Assembly: GCA_027452265.1 (NCBI GenBank)
Contig: DAIDGR010000025.1
Location: 1-64,000 of the forward strand
Length of the DNA: 64,000 nucleotides
Direction of reading: 5' to 3'
From: Caulobacteraceae bacterium
Lineage (GTDB): Bacteria > Pseudomonadota > Alphaproteobacteria > Caulobacterales > Caulobacteraceae
Part shown: piece by piece, positions 17,936 to 28,696 of the stretch
Layout of the letters: every line of letters starts with the position of its first letter
Position numbering within the stretch: the stretch's first letter is position 1
Notes under the pieces: generated by a model
Told to the model about the DNA's origin: nothing
The model's input: only the letters and a program-made list of their open reading frames with translations
Database searches by the model: none
Program-made: the position numbers and the translations under genes

Positions 17936-19344
17936 AGGCGATAGGCCGCCTTGGCCAGATCGTAGGCCAGGGCGCGCGCGATCTGGCCGGCCTCGTCCTC
18001 GTCCAGGCGATGCTCGGCCACGAGGCGGGCGAGATGGGCGCAGTCCATGCGGCGGGCCACGTCGTGCCGCGCGGGGATGGAGAGGAAGGCGCGGGTGTCG
18101 TCGGTGAAGCCCACCGTATTGAAAAATCCAGCGGTCTCGCCCGCCTGTTCGCGGAAGCGGCGCATGCCTTCGGGGCTGTCATGGAACCACCAAGGCGCGC
18201 CCAGCCTGAGCGCGGGATAGAAGCCCGCCAGGGGCGCCAGCTCGCGGCTATAGGTCGTCTCGTCCAGGGTGAAGACCACCAGGGTGAAGCCGGCCGCGTG
18301 GCCGAAACGGTTGAGCAAGGGCCGGAGGCCGCGCGTGAAATCGGCGGGCAGGGGCATGTCGGCGCCCTTGTCCGGGCCAAAGCGCGCGAGCGTCGCGGGG
18401 TCGTGATTGCGCAGCACGCCGGGGTGAAGCTGCATCACGAGGCCGTCGTCGAGGCTCATCTGCGCCATCCGCATCAGCATGTGCGCACGGAAGGCCTCGG
18501 CGTCAGCGGGACTCGCCGCGCCGCCCGTCACCCGGTCGAACAGGGCCTGCGCCTCGACCTCGCTGAGGTCCAGGGTCGCGGGGCTGGGGTGGCCGTGATC
18601 GGTGGCCGTGGCGCCCCGCGCCTTGAACGCCGCGCGGCGGGCGCGCAGGGCCGCCAGATAGCCGCGCCAGGCGAAGGCGTCCTCGCCGGTGAGCTCGCTC
18701 AGCGCCTCCAGATCGGCGCGAAAATGGGGGTGCTCCGGGTCCAGCGCCGCGTCGGGGCGGAAGGTGGGCAGGATGCGGCCGCGCCAGCCGCTGGCGGCCA
18801 GGGCGGCATGGTGGGTCAGAGGGTCGAGGGCCCCCTCGGTGGTGGCCAGCGCCTCCACCCCAAAGCGCTCATAGAGGGCCCGGGGACGGAAGGCCGGTTG
18901 GGCGAGGGCCTCGGCAATCACGTCGTAATGGGCGTCGGCCGTGGCGGGGGAAAGACGCGCCTCAAGGCCAAAGACCTCGCTGAACACGTGGTCCAGCCAC
19001 AGCCGCGAGGGCGTCGCGGCGAACAGGTGATAGCCGGCCGCGAGGCGTCGCCAGATGGCGCGGGGATTGGTCTCGAACGGGCCGCCGTCGCGCGGCGCCA
19101 CGCCCAGGTCTTCCAGAGGGACGCCGTGACTGGCCAGCAGGCGCAGGACATAGTGGTCCGGCGTGATCAGGAGCGCGGCCGGATCGGCGAACGGCGCGTC
19201 GGTGGCGAACCAGGCCGGATCGCAATGACCGTGCGGGCTGAGGATCGGCAGTTTGGCGATCCGCGCATAGAGCCGCCGCGCCACATCCCGCGTCGCGGGC
19301 TCGGCGGGGAACAGGCGGTCGGGATGGAGCAGCGGCGCCGGCAT
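17932..19344 (-). CDS. uxaC: Glucuronate isomerase (uronate isomerase)
   Basis: 470 aa, the usual length of UxaC. It belongs to the amidohydrolase superfamily: SPHGHCDP (H38, H40) gives the metal-binding HxH, with later [21 protein letters not shown] and a late TDDTRAF aspartate. It isomerises D-glucuronate to D-fructuronate (and galacturonate to tagaturonate). It is the first gene of a minus-strand operon with uxuB, with a 4-base GTGA overlap. Divergent from it, 109 bases away, is the mannonate dehydratase gene, so one control region may drive both arms. I find no clear GntR or LacI operator there. Confidence 0.95.
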   Translation of the reverse strand: MPAPLLHPDRLFPAEPATRDVARRLYARIAKLPILSPHGHCDPAWFATDAPFADPAALLITPDHYVLRLLASHGVPLEDLGVAPRDGGPFETNPRAIWRRLAAGYHLFAATPSRLWLDHVFSEVFGLEARLSPATADAHYDVIAEALAQPAFRPRALYERFGVEALATTEGALDPLTHHAALAASGWRGRILPTFRPDAALDPEHPHFRADLEALSELTGEDAFAWRGYLAALRARRAAFKARGATATDHGHPSPATLDLSEVEAQALFDRVTGGAASPADAEAFRAHMLMRMAQMSLDDGLVMQLHPGVLRNHDPATLARFGPDKGADMPLPADFTRGLRPLLNRFGHAAGFTLVVFTLDETTYSRELAPLAGFYPALRLGAPWWFHDSPEGMRRFREQAGETAGFFNTVGFTDDTRAFLSIPARHDVARRMDCAHLARLVAEHRLDEDEAGQIARALAYDLAKAAYRL

Positions 19345-19453
19345 CGGTCACGAGCATAGGCCCTGGGGTTTTGGGCGGAAGGGGGGCGAGACCAGGCGAG
19401 GGGCGCCGCGCCGCCATGGACCCCGGGCCGGCGGCTGGCTACAGAAGAACGGG

Positions 19454-20686
19454 ATGAGCGCCGCCGCCCTGCCTCGCCTGACCATCCGCGCCGCGAGGGT
19501 GATCGTCACCTCGCCGGGCCGCAACTTCGTCACCCTGAAGATCGAGACCGACCAGGGCGTGTACGGCGTCGGCGACGGGACGCTGAATGGCCGCGAGAAG
19601 GCCGTGGTCGCCTATCTCGAAGACCATGTGATCCCGGTCCTGATCGGCCGCGACGCGCGCGCCGTGGAGGACATCTGGCAGTATCTGTATCGCGGGGCCT
19701 ATTGGCGGCGCGGCCCAGTGACCATGCGCGCCATCGCCGCCGTGGACATGGCGCTATGGGACATCAAGGCCAAGGCGCTCGGCGCCCCGCTTTATGACCT
19801 GCTGGGCGGGGCCAGCCGCGACCGGGTCCTGGTCTATGGCCACGCCAACGGCGCCGACATCGCTGAGACCACGGACGAGGTCGCCCGCTATCTGGAGGCC
19901 GGCTATGCGGCCGTCCGCGCCCAGACCGGGGTCCCGGGCCTCGCCAAGCCCTATGGCGTCTCGCGAGACAAGGATTTCTACGAGCCGGCCGAGGCCAGCC
20001 TTCCGGTGGAGACGGTGTGGTCGAGCCCCGCCTATCTGCGCCAGGCGCCCAAACTGTTCGAGGCCCTGCGCCTGCGCTTCGGCCCCGAGCCGCTCCTGCT
20101 GCACGACGTCCATCATCGCCTGACCCCGATGGAGGCGGCGCGCCTGGGCAAGTCCCTGGAGCCGTACGACCTCTTCTGGATGGAGGACCCGACCCCGGCC
20201 GAGAACCAGGAGGCGTTCAGGCTGATCCGGGCCCACACCACCACGCCGCTCGCCGTGGGCGAGGTGTTCAACAGCATCTGGGACGCCAAGGATCTGATCG
20301 CCAACCAGCTGATCGACTATCTGCGCGCCACGGTGCTCGGCTGCGGCGGGATCACCCATCTGCGGCGCATGGCCGATCACGCCGCCCTCTGGCAGGTGCG
20401 CACCGGCTGCCACGGGGCCACGGATCTTTCGCCCATCACCATGGCCTGCGCCCTGCACTTCGACCGCTGGGTCCCCAATTTCGGCATCCAGGAATATATG
20501 CGCCACACGGCCGAGACCGACGCGGTCTTTCCCCACGCCTATCGCTTCGAGGCCGGCGCGCTCTTCACCGGCGAGGCGGCTGGCCACGGCGCCGACATCG
20601 ACGAGGCGGAGGCCGCCAAATACCCCTACGATCCGCGCCAGCTTCCGGTCGCCCGTCTTCAGGACGGGACCATGTGGAACTGGTGA
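19454..20686 (+). CDS. manD: D-mannonate dehydratase, enolase superfamily (ManD-like)
   Basis: 410 aa. An enolase-superfamily dehydratase of the ManD/RspA group: N-terminal capping domain ([18 protein letters not shown]), then a barrel with metal ligands in [22 protein letters not shown] and AVGEVFNS, and the C-terminal [13 protein letters not shown] tail typical of ManD. It dehydrates D-mannonate to 2-keto-3-deoxy-D-gluconate, the third step after UxaC and UxuB. It replaces the unrelated UxuA. Some members prefer D-gluconate or have low activity; the complete uronate set here favours the high-activity role. It is followed after 26 bases by a GH31 gene. Confidence 0.9.
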   Translation: MSAAALPRLTIRAARVIVTSPGRNFVTLKIETDQGVYGVGDGTLNGREKAVVAYLEDHVIPVLIGRDARAVEDIWQYLYRGAYWRRGPVTMRAIAAVDMALWDIKAKALGAPLYDLLGGASRDRVLVYGHANGADIAETTDEVARYLEAGYAAVRAQTGVPGLAKPYGVSRDKDFYEPAEASLPVETVWSSPAYLRQAPKLFEALRLRFGPEPLLLHDVHHRLTPMEAARLGKSLEPYDLFWMEDPTPAENQEAFRLIRAHTTTPLAVGEVFNSIWDAKDLIANQLIDYLRATVLGCGGITHLRRMADHAALWQVRTGCHGATDLSPITMACALHFDRWVPNFGIQEYMRHTAETDAVFPHAYRFEAGALFTGEAAGHGADIDEAEAAKYPYDPRQLPVARLQDGTMWNW

Positions 20687-20712
20687 TCGGGCCCGCCGGC
20701 GACTGACGGGCC

Positions 20713-23109
20713 ATGGCCAGCCTCGCCGATCCGCCGGTCTTTCGCCTCATCCATCGCGCCGGGCCGCGCCTGGACCTTGAGGCGCCGTGCGGCGCGCGGG
20801 CGCACATCTTCGTGCTGGAGCCGGACATCATCCGCCTTCTGGTTCTGCCGCGCGGCGAGCTGGAGGGTCCGCCGAGCTGGGCCGTGGCGCCGGGCGCGGC
20901 GGACGTCCCCTGGGGCGGTCGCGACCGCTTCGAGGTCTCCGGCTTCTCCTGCCCCGCCTTTCAACTTCAGACCGGCGAGGAGGGCCTCGTCGTCGCCACG
21001 GCGCGCCTGCGGCTGGAGCTTTCCTGGCGCAACCTGCGCGCCCGCTGGTCGATGGATGCTCCGGGGCAGGGCTGGCTCCCCATCGCCGAGGACCGGCCGA
21101 CCCAGGCCTATGATTTCGGCTGGTGGGACGGCAAGCCGCGCCACTATCTGCGCCGCCGCGCGGGCGAGGCCTATTTTGGCCTGGGCGAACGGGCCGGGCC
21201 GCTCGACCGCGCCGGGCGCCGCTATCGCCTCAGCAATGTCGACGCCATGGGCTATGACGCCGAGACCTCGGACCCGCTCTACAAGCACATTCCCTTCTAT
21301 CTGACCCGCGTCCGGCCGACCGGGGAGAGCTTTGGCCTGTTCTATGACGCCGCCGCCGACGCGACCTTCGACTTCGGCTGCGAGCGCAGCAATTATCACG
21401 GCCTCTATCGTGGCTTCGAAGCCGAGAGCGGAGACCTCGACTATTACCTGATCGCCGGGCCCGAGCCGCTTGAGGTGGTGCGGCGCTTCACCTGGCTGAC
21501 GGGAAGGCCGGCGCGCCTGCCGCGCTGGTCGATGGCCTATTCCGGCTCTGGCATGGCCTATGCCGACGATCCCGAGCCCCTGGCGCGGCTGGAGGCCTTC
21601 GCGGGCGCCTGCGCCGCGCACGACATCCCGTGCCAAAGCCTGCATCTCTCCTCCGGCTACACCCTGAAGGACGGGCGGCGGAACGTCTTCGTCTGGGACC
21701 GCGGTCGATGCGGGGCGCCGGGCGAACTGGCCGAGCGGCTCGAGGCGCGGGGTCTTCGTGTGATCGCCAACATCAAGCCCTGTCTCTTGACCACCCATCC
21801 CGACTTCCCGGCGGCGGCCGAGGCGGGACTGTTGGTGCGCGGACCGGACGGGGCGCCGAACCTGGTGCAGTTCTGGGACGGTCTGGGCGCCTATCTCGAC
21901 TTCACCCACCCCGACGCCGTGGCCTGGTGGCGCGAACGGGTGACCACGACCCTTCTGAAGGAGGGGATCGCAGGGCTCTGGAACGACAACAACGAGTTCG
22001 AGATCCGTCATCCCCTGGCGCGTCTCGCCGACGGGACGCCGGCCCTGGCGGCCAAGCCGCGCCTCTCGATGCTGATGATGCGCGCCTCGCGCGAGGCGCA
22101 GCTCGCCGCCGCGCCGACGCTTCGGCCCATGAGCGTCTCCCGCTCCGGGGCCGCGGGGATGCAGCGCTATGTCCAGACCTGGTCGGGCGACAACGCCACC
22201 GACTGGAAGACGCCGCGCTGGAACAGCCGAATGGGCCTGGGCCTCGCCCTGTCGGGCGTCTCCAATTTTGGGCACGACGTGGGCGGCTTTTCCGGTCCGC
22301 GGCCCGACCCTGAGCTTCTCGCGCGCTGGAGCGCCGCGGTCGCCCTCCTGCCGCGCTATTCGATCCATTCCTGGAACGACGATGGCTCGGTCACCGAGCC
22401 CTGGAGCGATCCGGGCGCCCTCGCCGCGATCCGCGCCCACCTCGCCCTGCGCCACCGGCTGGGCCCCTATCTGGACGAAGCGCTGCGACGTTACAGCGAG
22501 AGCTTCGAGCCGGTCGTCCGCGCCCTGTTCCTGGACGCGCCGGACGATCCCGCCGCCTGGGCCGAGAGCGATCTGTTTCGCATCGGTCCCGATCTCCTTG
22601 TGGCGCCGGCCTTCGACCCGGAGATGGAGGAGGTCGCCTTGACCGCGCCGCGCGGCGACGCCTGGCGAGATCTGGCGACGGGCCGCCTGTTTGCCGGCGG
22701 CGAGACGCTGAGCCTTTGCGCGCCCTGGTCCCGCGTCCCGGTCCTGGTGCGCGCCGGCGCCATTCTGCCGCTCGATCTTTCGCCGGCCGGATTTGACGCT
22801 CGCCCCCTTGAACGCGGCGCCCTGATCTGCGCCCCGCGATCAGGTCCTCTGGCGGGCGCCTGGGTCGAGGATGACGGGGTCAGCCTGGAGGGCGGGGCCA
22901 GGATCGCCTGGCGCCTGACCGGCGAGGCGACGGCGGATGCGATCCTTCTGACCCTGGAGGCGGCCGGCGCCGCCTCGGCGAGCGAGACCCTGAGGCTCGT
23001 GCAATGGGAGGCCGATCCTCGCCCGATCCGCGTGCGAGGCGCAAAGATCGTGTCGCGATCCGCCCAGAATGGGGAGATCTGGACGCAGGTGCGCCCCTCG
23101 GGGGTATGA
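20713..23109 (+). CDS. Glycoside hydrolase family 31 alpha-glycosidase
   Basis: 798 aa. N-terminal beta-sandwich (residues ~1-250), then a (beta/alpha)8 barrel. The nucleophile is D425 in GLWNDNNEFEI and the acid/base D493 in TWSGDNATDW. HDVGGFSGP and RYSIHSWNDDGS are further GH31 signatures. No signal peptide is seen, so it acts in the cytoplasm on imported oligosaccharides. GH31 includes alpha-glucosidases, alpha-xylosidases and others; the sequence alone does not decide. Its place directly behind manD suggests it releases sugar from an oligosaccharide whose uronate feeds the pathway, which is inference. The NDNNE form differs from the common WxDMNE. Confidence 0.9.
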   Translation: MASLADPPVFRLIHRAGPRLDLEAPCGARAHIFVLEPDIIRLLVLPRGELEGPPSWAVAPGAADVPWGGRDRFEVSGFSCPAFQLQTGEEGLVVATARLRLELSWRNLRARWSMDAPGQGWLPIAEDRPTQAYDFGWWDGKPRHYLRRRAGEAYFGLGERAGPLDRAGRRYRLSNVDAMGYDAETSDPLYKHIPFYLTRVRPTGESFGLFYDAAADATFDFGCERSNYHGLYRGFEAESGDLDYYLIAGPEPLEVVRRFTWLTGRPARLPRWSMAYSGSGMAYADDPEPLARLEAFAGACAAHDIPCQSLHLSSGYTLKDGRRNVFVWDRGRCGAPGELAERLEARGLRVIANIKPCLLTTHPDFPAAAEAGLLVRGPDGAPNLVQFWDGLGAYLDFTHPDAVAWWRERVTTTLLKEGIAGLWNDNNEFEIRHPLARLADGTPALAAKPRLSMLMMRASREAQLAAAPTLRPMSVSRSGAAGMQRYVQTWSGDNATDWKTPRWNSRMGLGLALSGVSNFGHDVGGFSGPRPDPELLARWSAAVALLPRYSIHSWNDDGSVTEPWSDPGALAAIRAHLALRHRLGPYLDEALRRYSESFEPVVRALFLDAPDDPAAWAESDLFRIGPDLLVAPAFDPEMEEVALTAPRGDAWRDLATGRLFAGGETLSLCAPWSRVPVLVRAGAILPLDLSPAGFDARPLERGALICAPRSGPLAGAWVEDDGVSLEGGARIAWRLTGEATADAILLTLEAAGAASASETLRLVQWEADPRPIRVRGAKIVSRSAQNGEIWTQVRPSGV

Positions 23110-23361
23110 GCATGGCCGCGCATGATCTGCGCCAAAAGGGCCCTCGTGGCGCAAAACTCTTGCGCGAAGCCCGATCCGCATCTAAGCGATCCGCATGATC
23201 TTGCCGGATCGCCCGCTTCGACTCCTTCGCCTGGGGCTTAGACGCCCCCGGACGCTGTCCTAGGCGTCGCGAGCCTTTCTCAAGGATCCGCGACCGGGCG
23301 TTCGGGGGCATTCGCAAGACCGCCGCTCCCCCCGTCCCCCGTCCATCAGGCAGATCCCTCC

Positions 23362-24948
23362 ATGACCAATCCCACCCACGCCACCGCTGCGCCGGCCCCC
23401 GCCCCCGGCAGGGTCATCGTCTTCGACACCACCATGCGCGATGGCGAGCAGTCGCCCGGCGCCTCCATGTCCATCGAGGAGAAGCTGGAGCTGGCCAAGA
23501 TCCTCGAAGACATGCGCGTCGACGTCATCGAGGCCGGCTTTCCCATCGCCTCCAACGGCGACTTCGAGGCCGTGCGCCGCATCGCCGGCCTGATCACCGA
23601 GAGCACGGTCTGCGGCCTGGCCCGGGCCGGGGTGGCCGATATCGAGCGCTGTGGCGAGGCCCTGCGCGGGGCCAAGCGCGGACGCATCCACACCTTCATC
23701 TCCACCAGCCCGCAGCACCGCGATCATATCCTGCGCATGAGCCCCGAAGACGTGGTCGAGGCCGTCCACGCGTCGGTGAGCCATGCGCGCAAGCTGATCG
23801 ACGACGTGGAATGGTCGGCCCAGGACGCCACCCGGACCGAGCGCGACGTGCTGCGCCGCTGCGTCGAGGCGGCGATCCGCGCCGGCGCGCGGACGATCAA
23901 CATCCCGGACACGGTGGGATACGCCTATCCCGACGAGTATGCGGCGGTGTTCCGCGACCTGATCGAGAACGTGCCCGGCGCCGATGAGGTGATCTTCTCG
24001 ACCCACTGCCACAACGATCTGGGTCTGGCGGTGGCCAACAGCCTGGCCGGCGTCCAGGCCGGGGCGCGTCAGGTGGAGGTGGCGGTCAACGGCATTGGCG
24101 AGCGGGCCGGCAATGCGGCGCTGGAGGAGGTCGTGATGGCCCTGAAGGTGCGCGGCGACGCCCTGCGCTTCACCACCGGCGTGCAGACCGAGCACATCAC
24201 CCGCGCCAGCCGCTATGTCGCCGCGATCACCGGCTTTCCGGTGCAGTTCAACAAGGCGATCGTCGGCAAGAACGCCTTCGCCCATGAGGCCGGCATCCAC
24301 CAGGACGGGATGCTCAAGGACGCCTCGACCTACGAGATCATGCGGCCCGAGGACGTGGGCCAGGGCGGCTCAAACCTCGTCATGGGCAAGCATTCCGGCC
24401 GCCACGCCTTCCGCGAGAAGCTGCGGGCCCTGGGCTATGATCTGGGCCAGAACGCGCTCAACGAGGCCTTCGGCCGGTTCAAGGATCTGGCCGACAAGAA
24501 GAAGAGCGTGTTCGACGACGACATCATCGCCCTCGTGGATGACGCCCTGTCGCGCGGCGAGGAGCGGGTCCAGGTCAAGGCGCTGCGCGTCATCGCCGGC
24601 ACCGAAGGCCCGCAGGAGGCGCACCTGACCCTGGTGGTGGACGGGGCCGAGGCCCGCGCCACGGCCACGGGAGATGGTCCGGTGGATGCGGTGTTCAACG
24701 CCATCGGCGCCATCGTGCCGCATGAGGCGGTCCTGCGCCTGTTCCAGGTGCACGCGGTCACCGAAGGCACGGACGCCCAGGCCCAGGTCTCGGTCCGGCT
24801 GGAGGAGGACGGGCGCATCGCCACCGGTCAGGCGGCCGACACCGACACCCTCACCGCCGCCGCCATGGCCTATGTCAACGCGCTCAACAACCTTTTCATG
24901 CGCAAGCAGAAATCGGCGCCCGAGCCGATGATCGCCAGCGGCTTCTGA
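23362..24948 (+). CDS. leuA: 2-isopropylmalate synthase
   Basis: 528 aa. Condenses acetyl-CoA with 2-ketoisovalerate in leucine biosynthesis. The HMGL-like barrel shows DTTMRDGEQSPG and the metal site HCHNDLG; NGIGERAGNAALEE, FAHEAGIHQDG and GKHSGRHAF follow. A C-terminal regulatory (LeuA dimer) domain from about residue 390 would bind leucine. The extra N-terminal ~15 residues are alanine/proline-rich. The 252-base upstream gap shows no leucine-rich leader peptide; a short in-frame ATG run near 23107 has no leucine codon cluster, so I do not propose attenuation. No leuBCD nearby. Confidence 0.97.
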   Translation: MTNPTHATAAPAPAPGRVIVFDTTMRDGEQSPGASMSIEEKLELAKILEDMRVDVIEAGFPIASNGDFEAVRRIAGLITESTVCGLARAGVADIERCGEALRGAKRGRIHTFISTSPQHRDHILRMSPEDVVEAVHASVSHARKLIDDVEWSAQDATRTERDVLRRCVEAAIRAGARTINIPDTVGYAYPDEYAAVFRDLIENVPGADEVIFSTHCHNDLGLAVANSLAGVQAGARQVEVAVNGIGERAGNAALEEVVMALKVRGDALRFTTGVQTEHITRASRYVAAITGFPVQFNKAIVGKNAFAHEAGIHQDGMLKDASTYEIMRPEDVGQGGSNLVMGKHSGRHAFREKLRALGYDLGQNALNEAFGRFKDLADKKKSVFDDDIIALVDDALSRGEERVQVKALRVIAGTEGPQEAHLTLVVDGAEARATATGDGPVDAVFNAIGAIVPHEAVLRLFQVHAVTEGTDAQAQVSVRLEEDGRIATGQAADTDTLTAAAMAYVNALNNLFMRKQKSAPEPMIASGF

Positions 24949-25005
24949 CGGCGGTCCTGATGCGCCTGCCCCCGTCGTCCGGGCGGGGGGGCGCGGCGGC
25001 GCGTC

Positions 25006-25914
25006 ATGTCTCTTCTCTGGATCCCGCCGACCCTCGGCGCGGCCTCGTTCCAGGTGGCCCGCAACAGCGTCCAGCGCCGGATGCTCGACGCCGCGGGGCC
25101 CTGGGGCGCGACGCTGGTGCGCTTCCTGTTCGGCCTGCCTTTCGCCGCCCTGCTGGCCGGCGCGGCCTGGCTCCAGCTCGGCGCGGCCGCCCCGCGTGCG
25201 GGGCCGGCCTTCTGGATCGCCGCCGGTGCCGCCGCCCTCTCCCAGATCCTGGCCACGGCCGCCATGCTGGTCTCCATGCGGCGTTCCAGCTTCGCGCTTG
25301 GAACCCTGTTCCAGCAGAGCGCCATTCCGCTCTCCGCCCTGATCGGCCTCGCCCTCGGCGAACCGCTCAGCGCCGCGCGCTGGGCGGGGATCGGCCTGGT
25401 GACGGCCGGCGTCCTGGCCCTCGGTTGGCCCGGCCAAGGACAGGTCACGGAACGGGGAGGGCGGCGCGAGCGGAGAATGGGCCTTGCCCTGATCCTCGGC
25501 GTGATCGCCGGGGCGGGCTTCGCCGCCGCGTCCAACGCCGCGCGTCAGGCCGCGCTCGCCCTCCTGCCGGACGCCCCGGTCCGCGCCGCCCTCCTCACCC
25601 TCCTGGCCGTGCAGAGCCTGCAGGCGGCCGGCCTGACCTTGTGGCTCGCCCTCACCGACCGGGCGGCCCTGGCCGCCCTGTTCCGCGGCTGGCGCGCCTC
25701 GCTCGCCGCGGGCGCGCTCGGAACCTGTGGTTCGGGCCTCTGGTTCATCGCCTTCGCCCTGTCGCCGGTGGGCCCGGTCCGCGCCCTTGGGGTGCTGGAA
25801 ATGCCGCTCGCCGCCCTGGCCGGCCGCCGCCTCTTCGCCGAGCGCTTCACGCCCTTCCACACCGTCATGATGCTCGTGATCGCCGCAGGGGTGGGCTTGG
25901 CGGCCCTGGGCTAG
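25006..25914 (+). CDS. EamA/DMT-family membrane transporter
   Basis: 302 aa with about ten hydrophobic helices in two five-helix halves, each ending in an EamA-like repeat (LATAAMLVSMRRSSFALGTL... and ...SPVGPVRALGVLEMPLAAL). It is an inner-membrane drug/metabolite-type transporter, generally an exporter of amino acids or metabolites. A charged loop (GGRRERRMG) joins the halves. It sits 57 bases after leuA, in the same direction, so may be read through from it. Confidence 0.85.
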   Translation: MSLLWIPPTLGAASFQVARNSVQRRMLDAAGPWGATLVRFLFGLPFAALLAGAAWLQLGAAAPRAGPAFWIAAGAAALSQILATAAMLVSMRRSSFALGTLFQQSAIPLSALIGLALGEPLSAARWAGIGLVTAGVLALGWPGQGQVTERGGRRERRMGLALILGVIAGAGFAAASNAARQAALALLPDAPVRAALLTLLAVQSLQAAGLTLWLALTDRAALAALFRGWRASLAAGALGTCGSGLWFIAFALSPVGPVRALGVLEMPLAALAGRRLFAERFTPFHTVMMLVIAAGVGLAALG

Positions 25915-26020
25915 GCGCCTGCATGAGCGACCGGGGCTAGCGACCGGGGCGGTGCGCCCTTGCCATCCTGGCGGGGCCGGCGCAGAGGAGAGGCCCCTAT
26001 CCGCCGGGCGTCCTGGCCTT

Positions 26021-26049
26021 TTGAAAAGAAGGCCCAACTCGACTATCAG
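26021..26049 (+). promoter_or_regulatory. Candidate sigma-70-type promoter of the mre operon
   Basis: TTGAAA (26021-26026) and TATCAG (26044-26049) are separated by 17 bases, about 40 bases before the mreB ATG. The -35 overlaps a short hairpin, GGCCTT (26015-26020) with AAGGCC (26029-26034). The -10 matches the consensus at four of six positions, so this is tentative. Confidence 0.4.
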
Positions 26050-26090
26050 TCTGACGACCCGCGCGTCCCTCCAGCCCCTCCGAGCCCTGA

Positions 26091-27134
<1,044 letters not shown>

Positions 27135-27194
27135 TCCGCGCGCGACCGCAGCCGACGGACGGGCGCGGCGCATTCTGACCTTGAGGAAGCGCCG

Positions 27195-28181
27195 GTGTCG
27201 CTCAGGGACGGACCTTTCAATGACCTTCGGCCCTCGCGGGGATGGCTCGCGGCGGGGGCGCTGATCCTCGCCGGCGTCGTCGCGCTCGGCCTGCTGTTCA
27301 CCCATCATCGTGGCGGCGATGCGCCGCCTTCGGCCCTCCAGACGCGCTTCGACAGCGTGGTGGGTCCGGTGGAGGAGGTGATTTCGGCCCCGGCCCACTG
27401 GCTGCGCCTGGGCGCTGGAGCGGTGGGCGACTATGTCCTGGCGGGCTCACAGAACGCGCGGCTCAAGCGCGAGCTCCTCAAGGCGCGATCGGATGAAGAT
27501 CAGTTGGCCGCCCTGCGCATGGAGAATGCCCAGCTGCGCGCCCTCCTGGGTCTGCGCACCGATCCGCCTCTGCCCATGGTTTCGGCCCGCACGGTGGTCG
27601 ATGCGCGCGGGCCCTTTTCCCATACGCGCCTGGCCGACGCCGGCGCGGTCCAGGGGGTGGGCGAGGGCAACCCGGTCTTGAGTGACCATGGTCTCGTGGG
27701 CCGGGTGGTCGGGGTCGGGCCGCAGATGAGCCGGATCCTGCTGCTGACCGATCCGGCCAGCCGGGTGCCCGTGATCGTCGCGGGGGCGCAGGCGCGGTCG
27801 CTCCTGATCGGCGATGGCGCCTCCGCGCCGCGCCTCGATTACAGCCACGGCCCCGCCCCGATCCAGGCCGGGGAGCGGGTCTATACCTCCGGGGATGGCG
27901 GGGTCATTCCGCGGGGTCTGCCGGTGGGCGTGACGGTGAAGGCGCTCGGCGGCTGGCGCGTGGCCCTCGACAGCGACGCCGCGCCGATCGACTTCGTCCG
28001 TATCCTGCTGTTCCACGATTTCTCGCAGGTGGCCGCCGGGCCCACGGGCCCAGATCCTATCGCGCCATCAGTGCTCCCCTCGCTCAAGACCGCCCCGCCC
28101 GCCCCGCCGGCGAGCGGCGCCCCACCCGGCGCTCCACCGGGTGGGACCGGCCCCGCCAACCCGTCCGGGCCCCGGCCGTGA
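27195..28181 (+). CDS. mreC: Rod shape-determining protein MreC
   Basis: 328 aa from GTG 27195, behind GAGGAA. One membrane helix near residues 18-38, then a coiled coil (NARLKRELLKARSDEDQL...) that mediates dimerisation, and two beta-barrel subdomains (ARTVVDARGPFSHTRLADAG, PVLSDHGLVGRVVGVG). The C-terminal 40 residues are proline/glycine-rich and disordered, as in several Caulobacterales. It activates PBP2 from the periplasmic side and links it to MreB. Overlaps mreD by GTGA. Confidence 0.96.
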   Translation: MSLRDGPFNDLRPSRGWLAAGALILAGVVALGLLFTHHRGGDAPPSALQTRFDSVVGPVEEVISAPAHWLRLGAGAVGDYVLAGSQNARLKRELLKARSDEDQLAALRMENAQLRALLGLRTDPPLPMVSARTVVDARGPFSHTRLADAGAVQGVGEGNPVLSDHGLVGRVVGVGPQMSRILLLTDPASRVPVIVAGAQARSLLIGDGASAPRLDYSHGPAPIQAGERVYTSGDGGVIPRGLPVGVTVKALGGWRVALDSDAAPIDFVRILLFHDFSQVAAGPTGPDPIAPSVLPSLKTAPPAPPASGAPPGAPPGGTGPANPSGPRP

Positions 28182-28696
28182 GCGCCACCGAGGTCATCGC
28201 CCGGCTTGATCCGCAGCGCTGGCTGCTGCGCCCCGCCGCCCTCAGCCTCGCCGCGACCCTGATCTTCGGCGCCCCGCTCGAGGCCCTGGGTCTGCGCTTG
28301 CCCGAACCTGTCTTTCCCCTGGTCCTGGCCTTCTCCTGGGCGGTGATCCGGCCCTCGGTCCTCGCCCCGTTCCTGCTTCTGGCGCTGGGCCTCTTCCAGG
28401 ACCTCCTGACCGGCGGGCCGCCGGGCTTGTGGCCCCTGGCCCTGCTGACCGCCTACGCCCTGACCGTGTCGGCGCGCCGCGCGCTCAGCGGTCAGAGCGG
28501 GCTGACCCTGTTCGCCGCCTATGCGGCCACTGTGATCGTGGCCCTTGGCGTGGCGACCCTGGCCCTCTGGGCGGCGGAGGGCGAGGGACCGGGCCTTGTC
28601 GACCTCCTCTGGCAGGGTCTGGCGACCCTGGTCCTGTTCGTCTTCGCCGTGCGCCTCATTGGCGCCTATGAAGACGCCGATGTGCGGTTCCGATGA
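28178..28696 (+). CDS. mreD: Rod shape-determining membrane protein MreD
   Basis: 172 aa with about five hydrophobic helices, as usual for MreD, including LLALGLFQDLLTGGPPGLWP, the conserved substrate-pocket-like loop. A partner of MreC in the elongasome inner-membrane complex. GTG start overlapping mreC by 4 bases, and its own TGA overlaps the mrdA ATG, so the three are translationally coupled. MreD sequences are poorly conserved, so identity rests mostly on gene order and topology. Confidence 0.93.
   Translation: MSATEVIARLDPQRWLLRPAALSLAATLIFGAPLEALGLRLPEPVFPLVLAFSWAVIRPSVLAPFLLLALGLFQDLLTGGPPGLWPLALLTAYALTVSARRALSGQSGLTLFAAYAATVIVALGVATLALWAAEGEGPGLVDLLWQGLATLVLFVFAVRLIGAYEDADVRFR

Noticed and set aside
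23107-23361. Leucine attenuator or T-box in front of leuA
   Set aside because: No leader peptide with a leucine codon cluster and no antiterminator-like structure is visible; the short ATG frame near 23107 has only two leucine codons downstream of a basic stretch.
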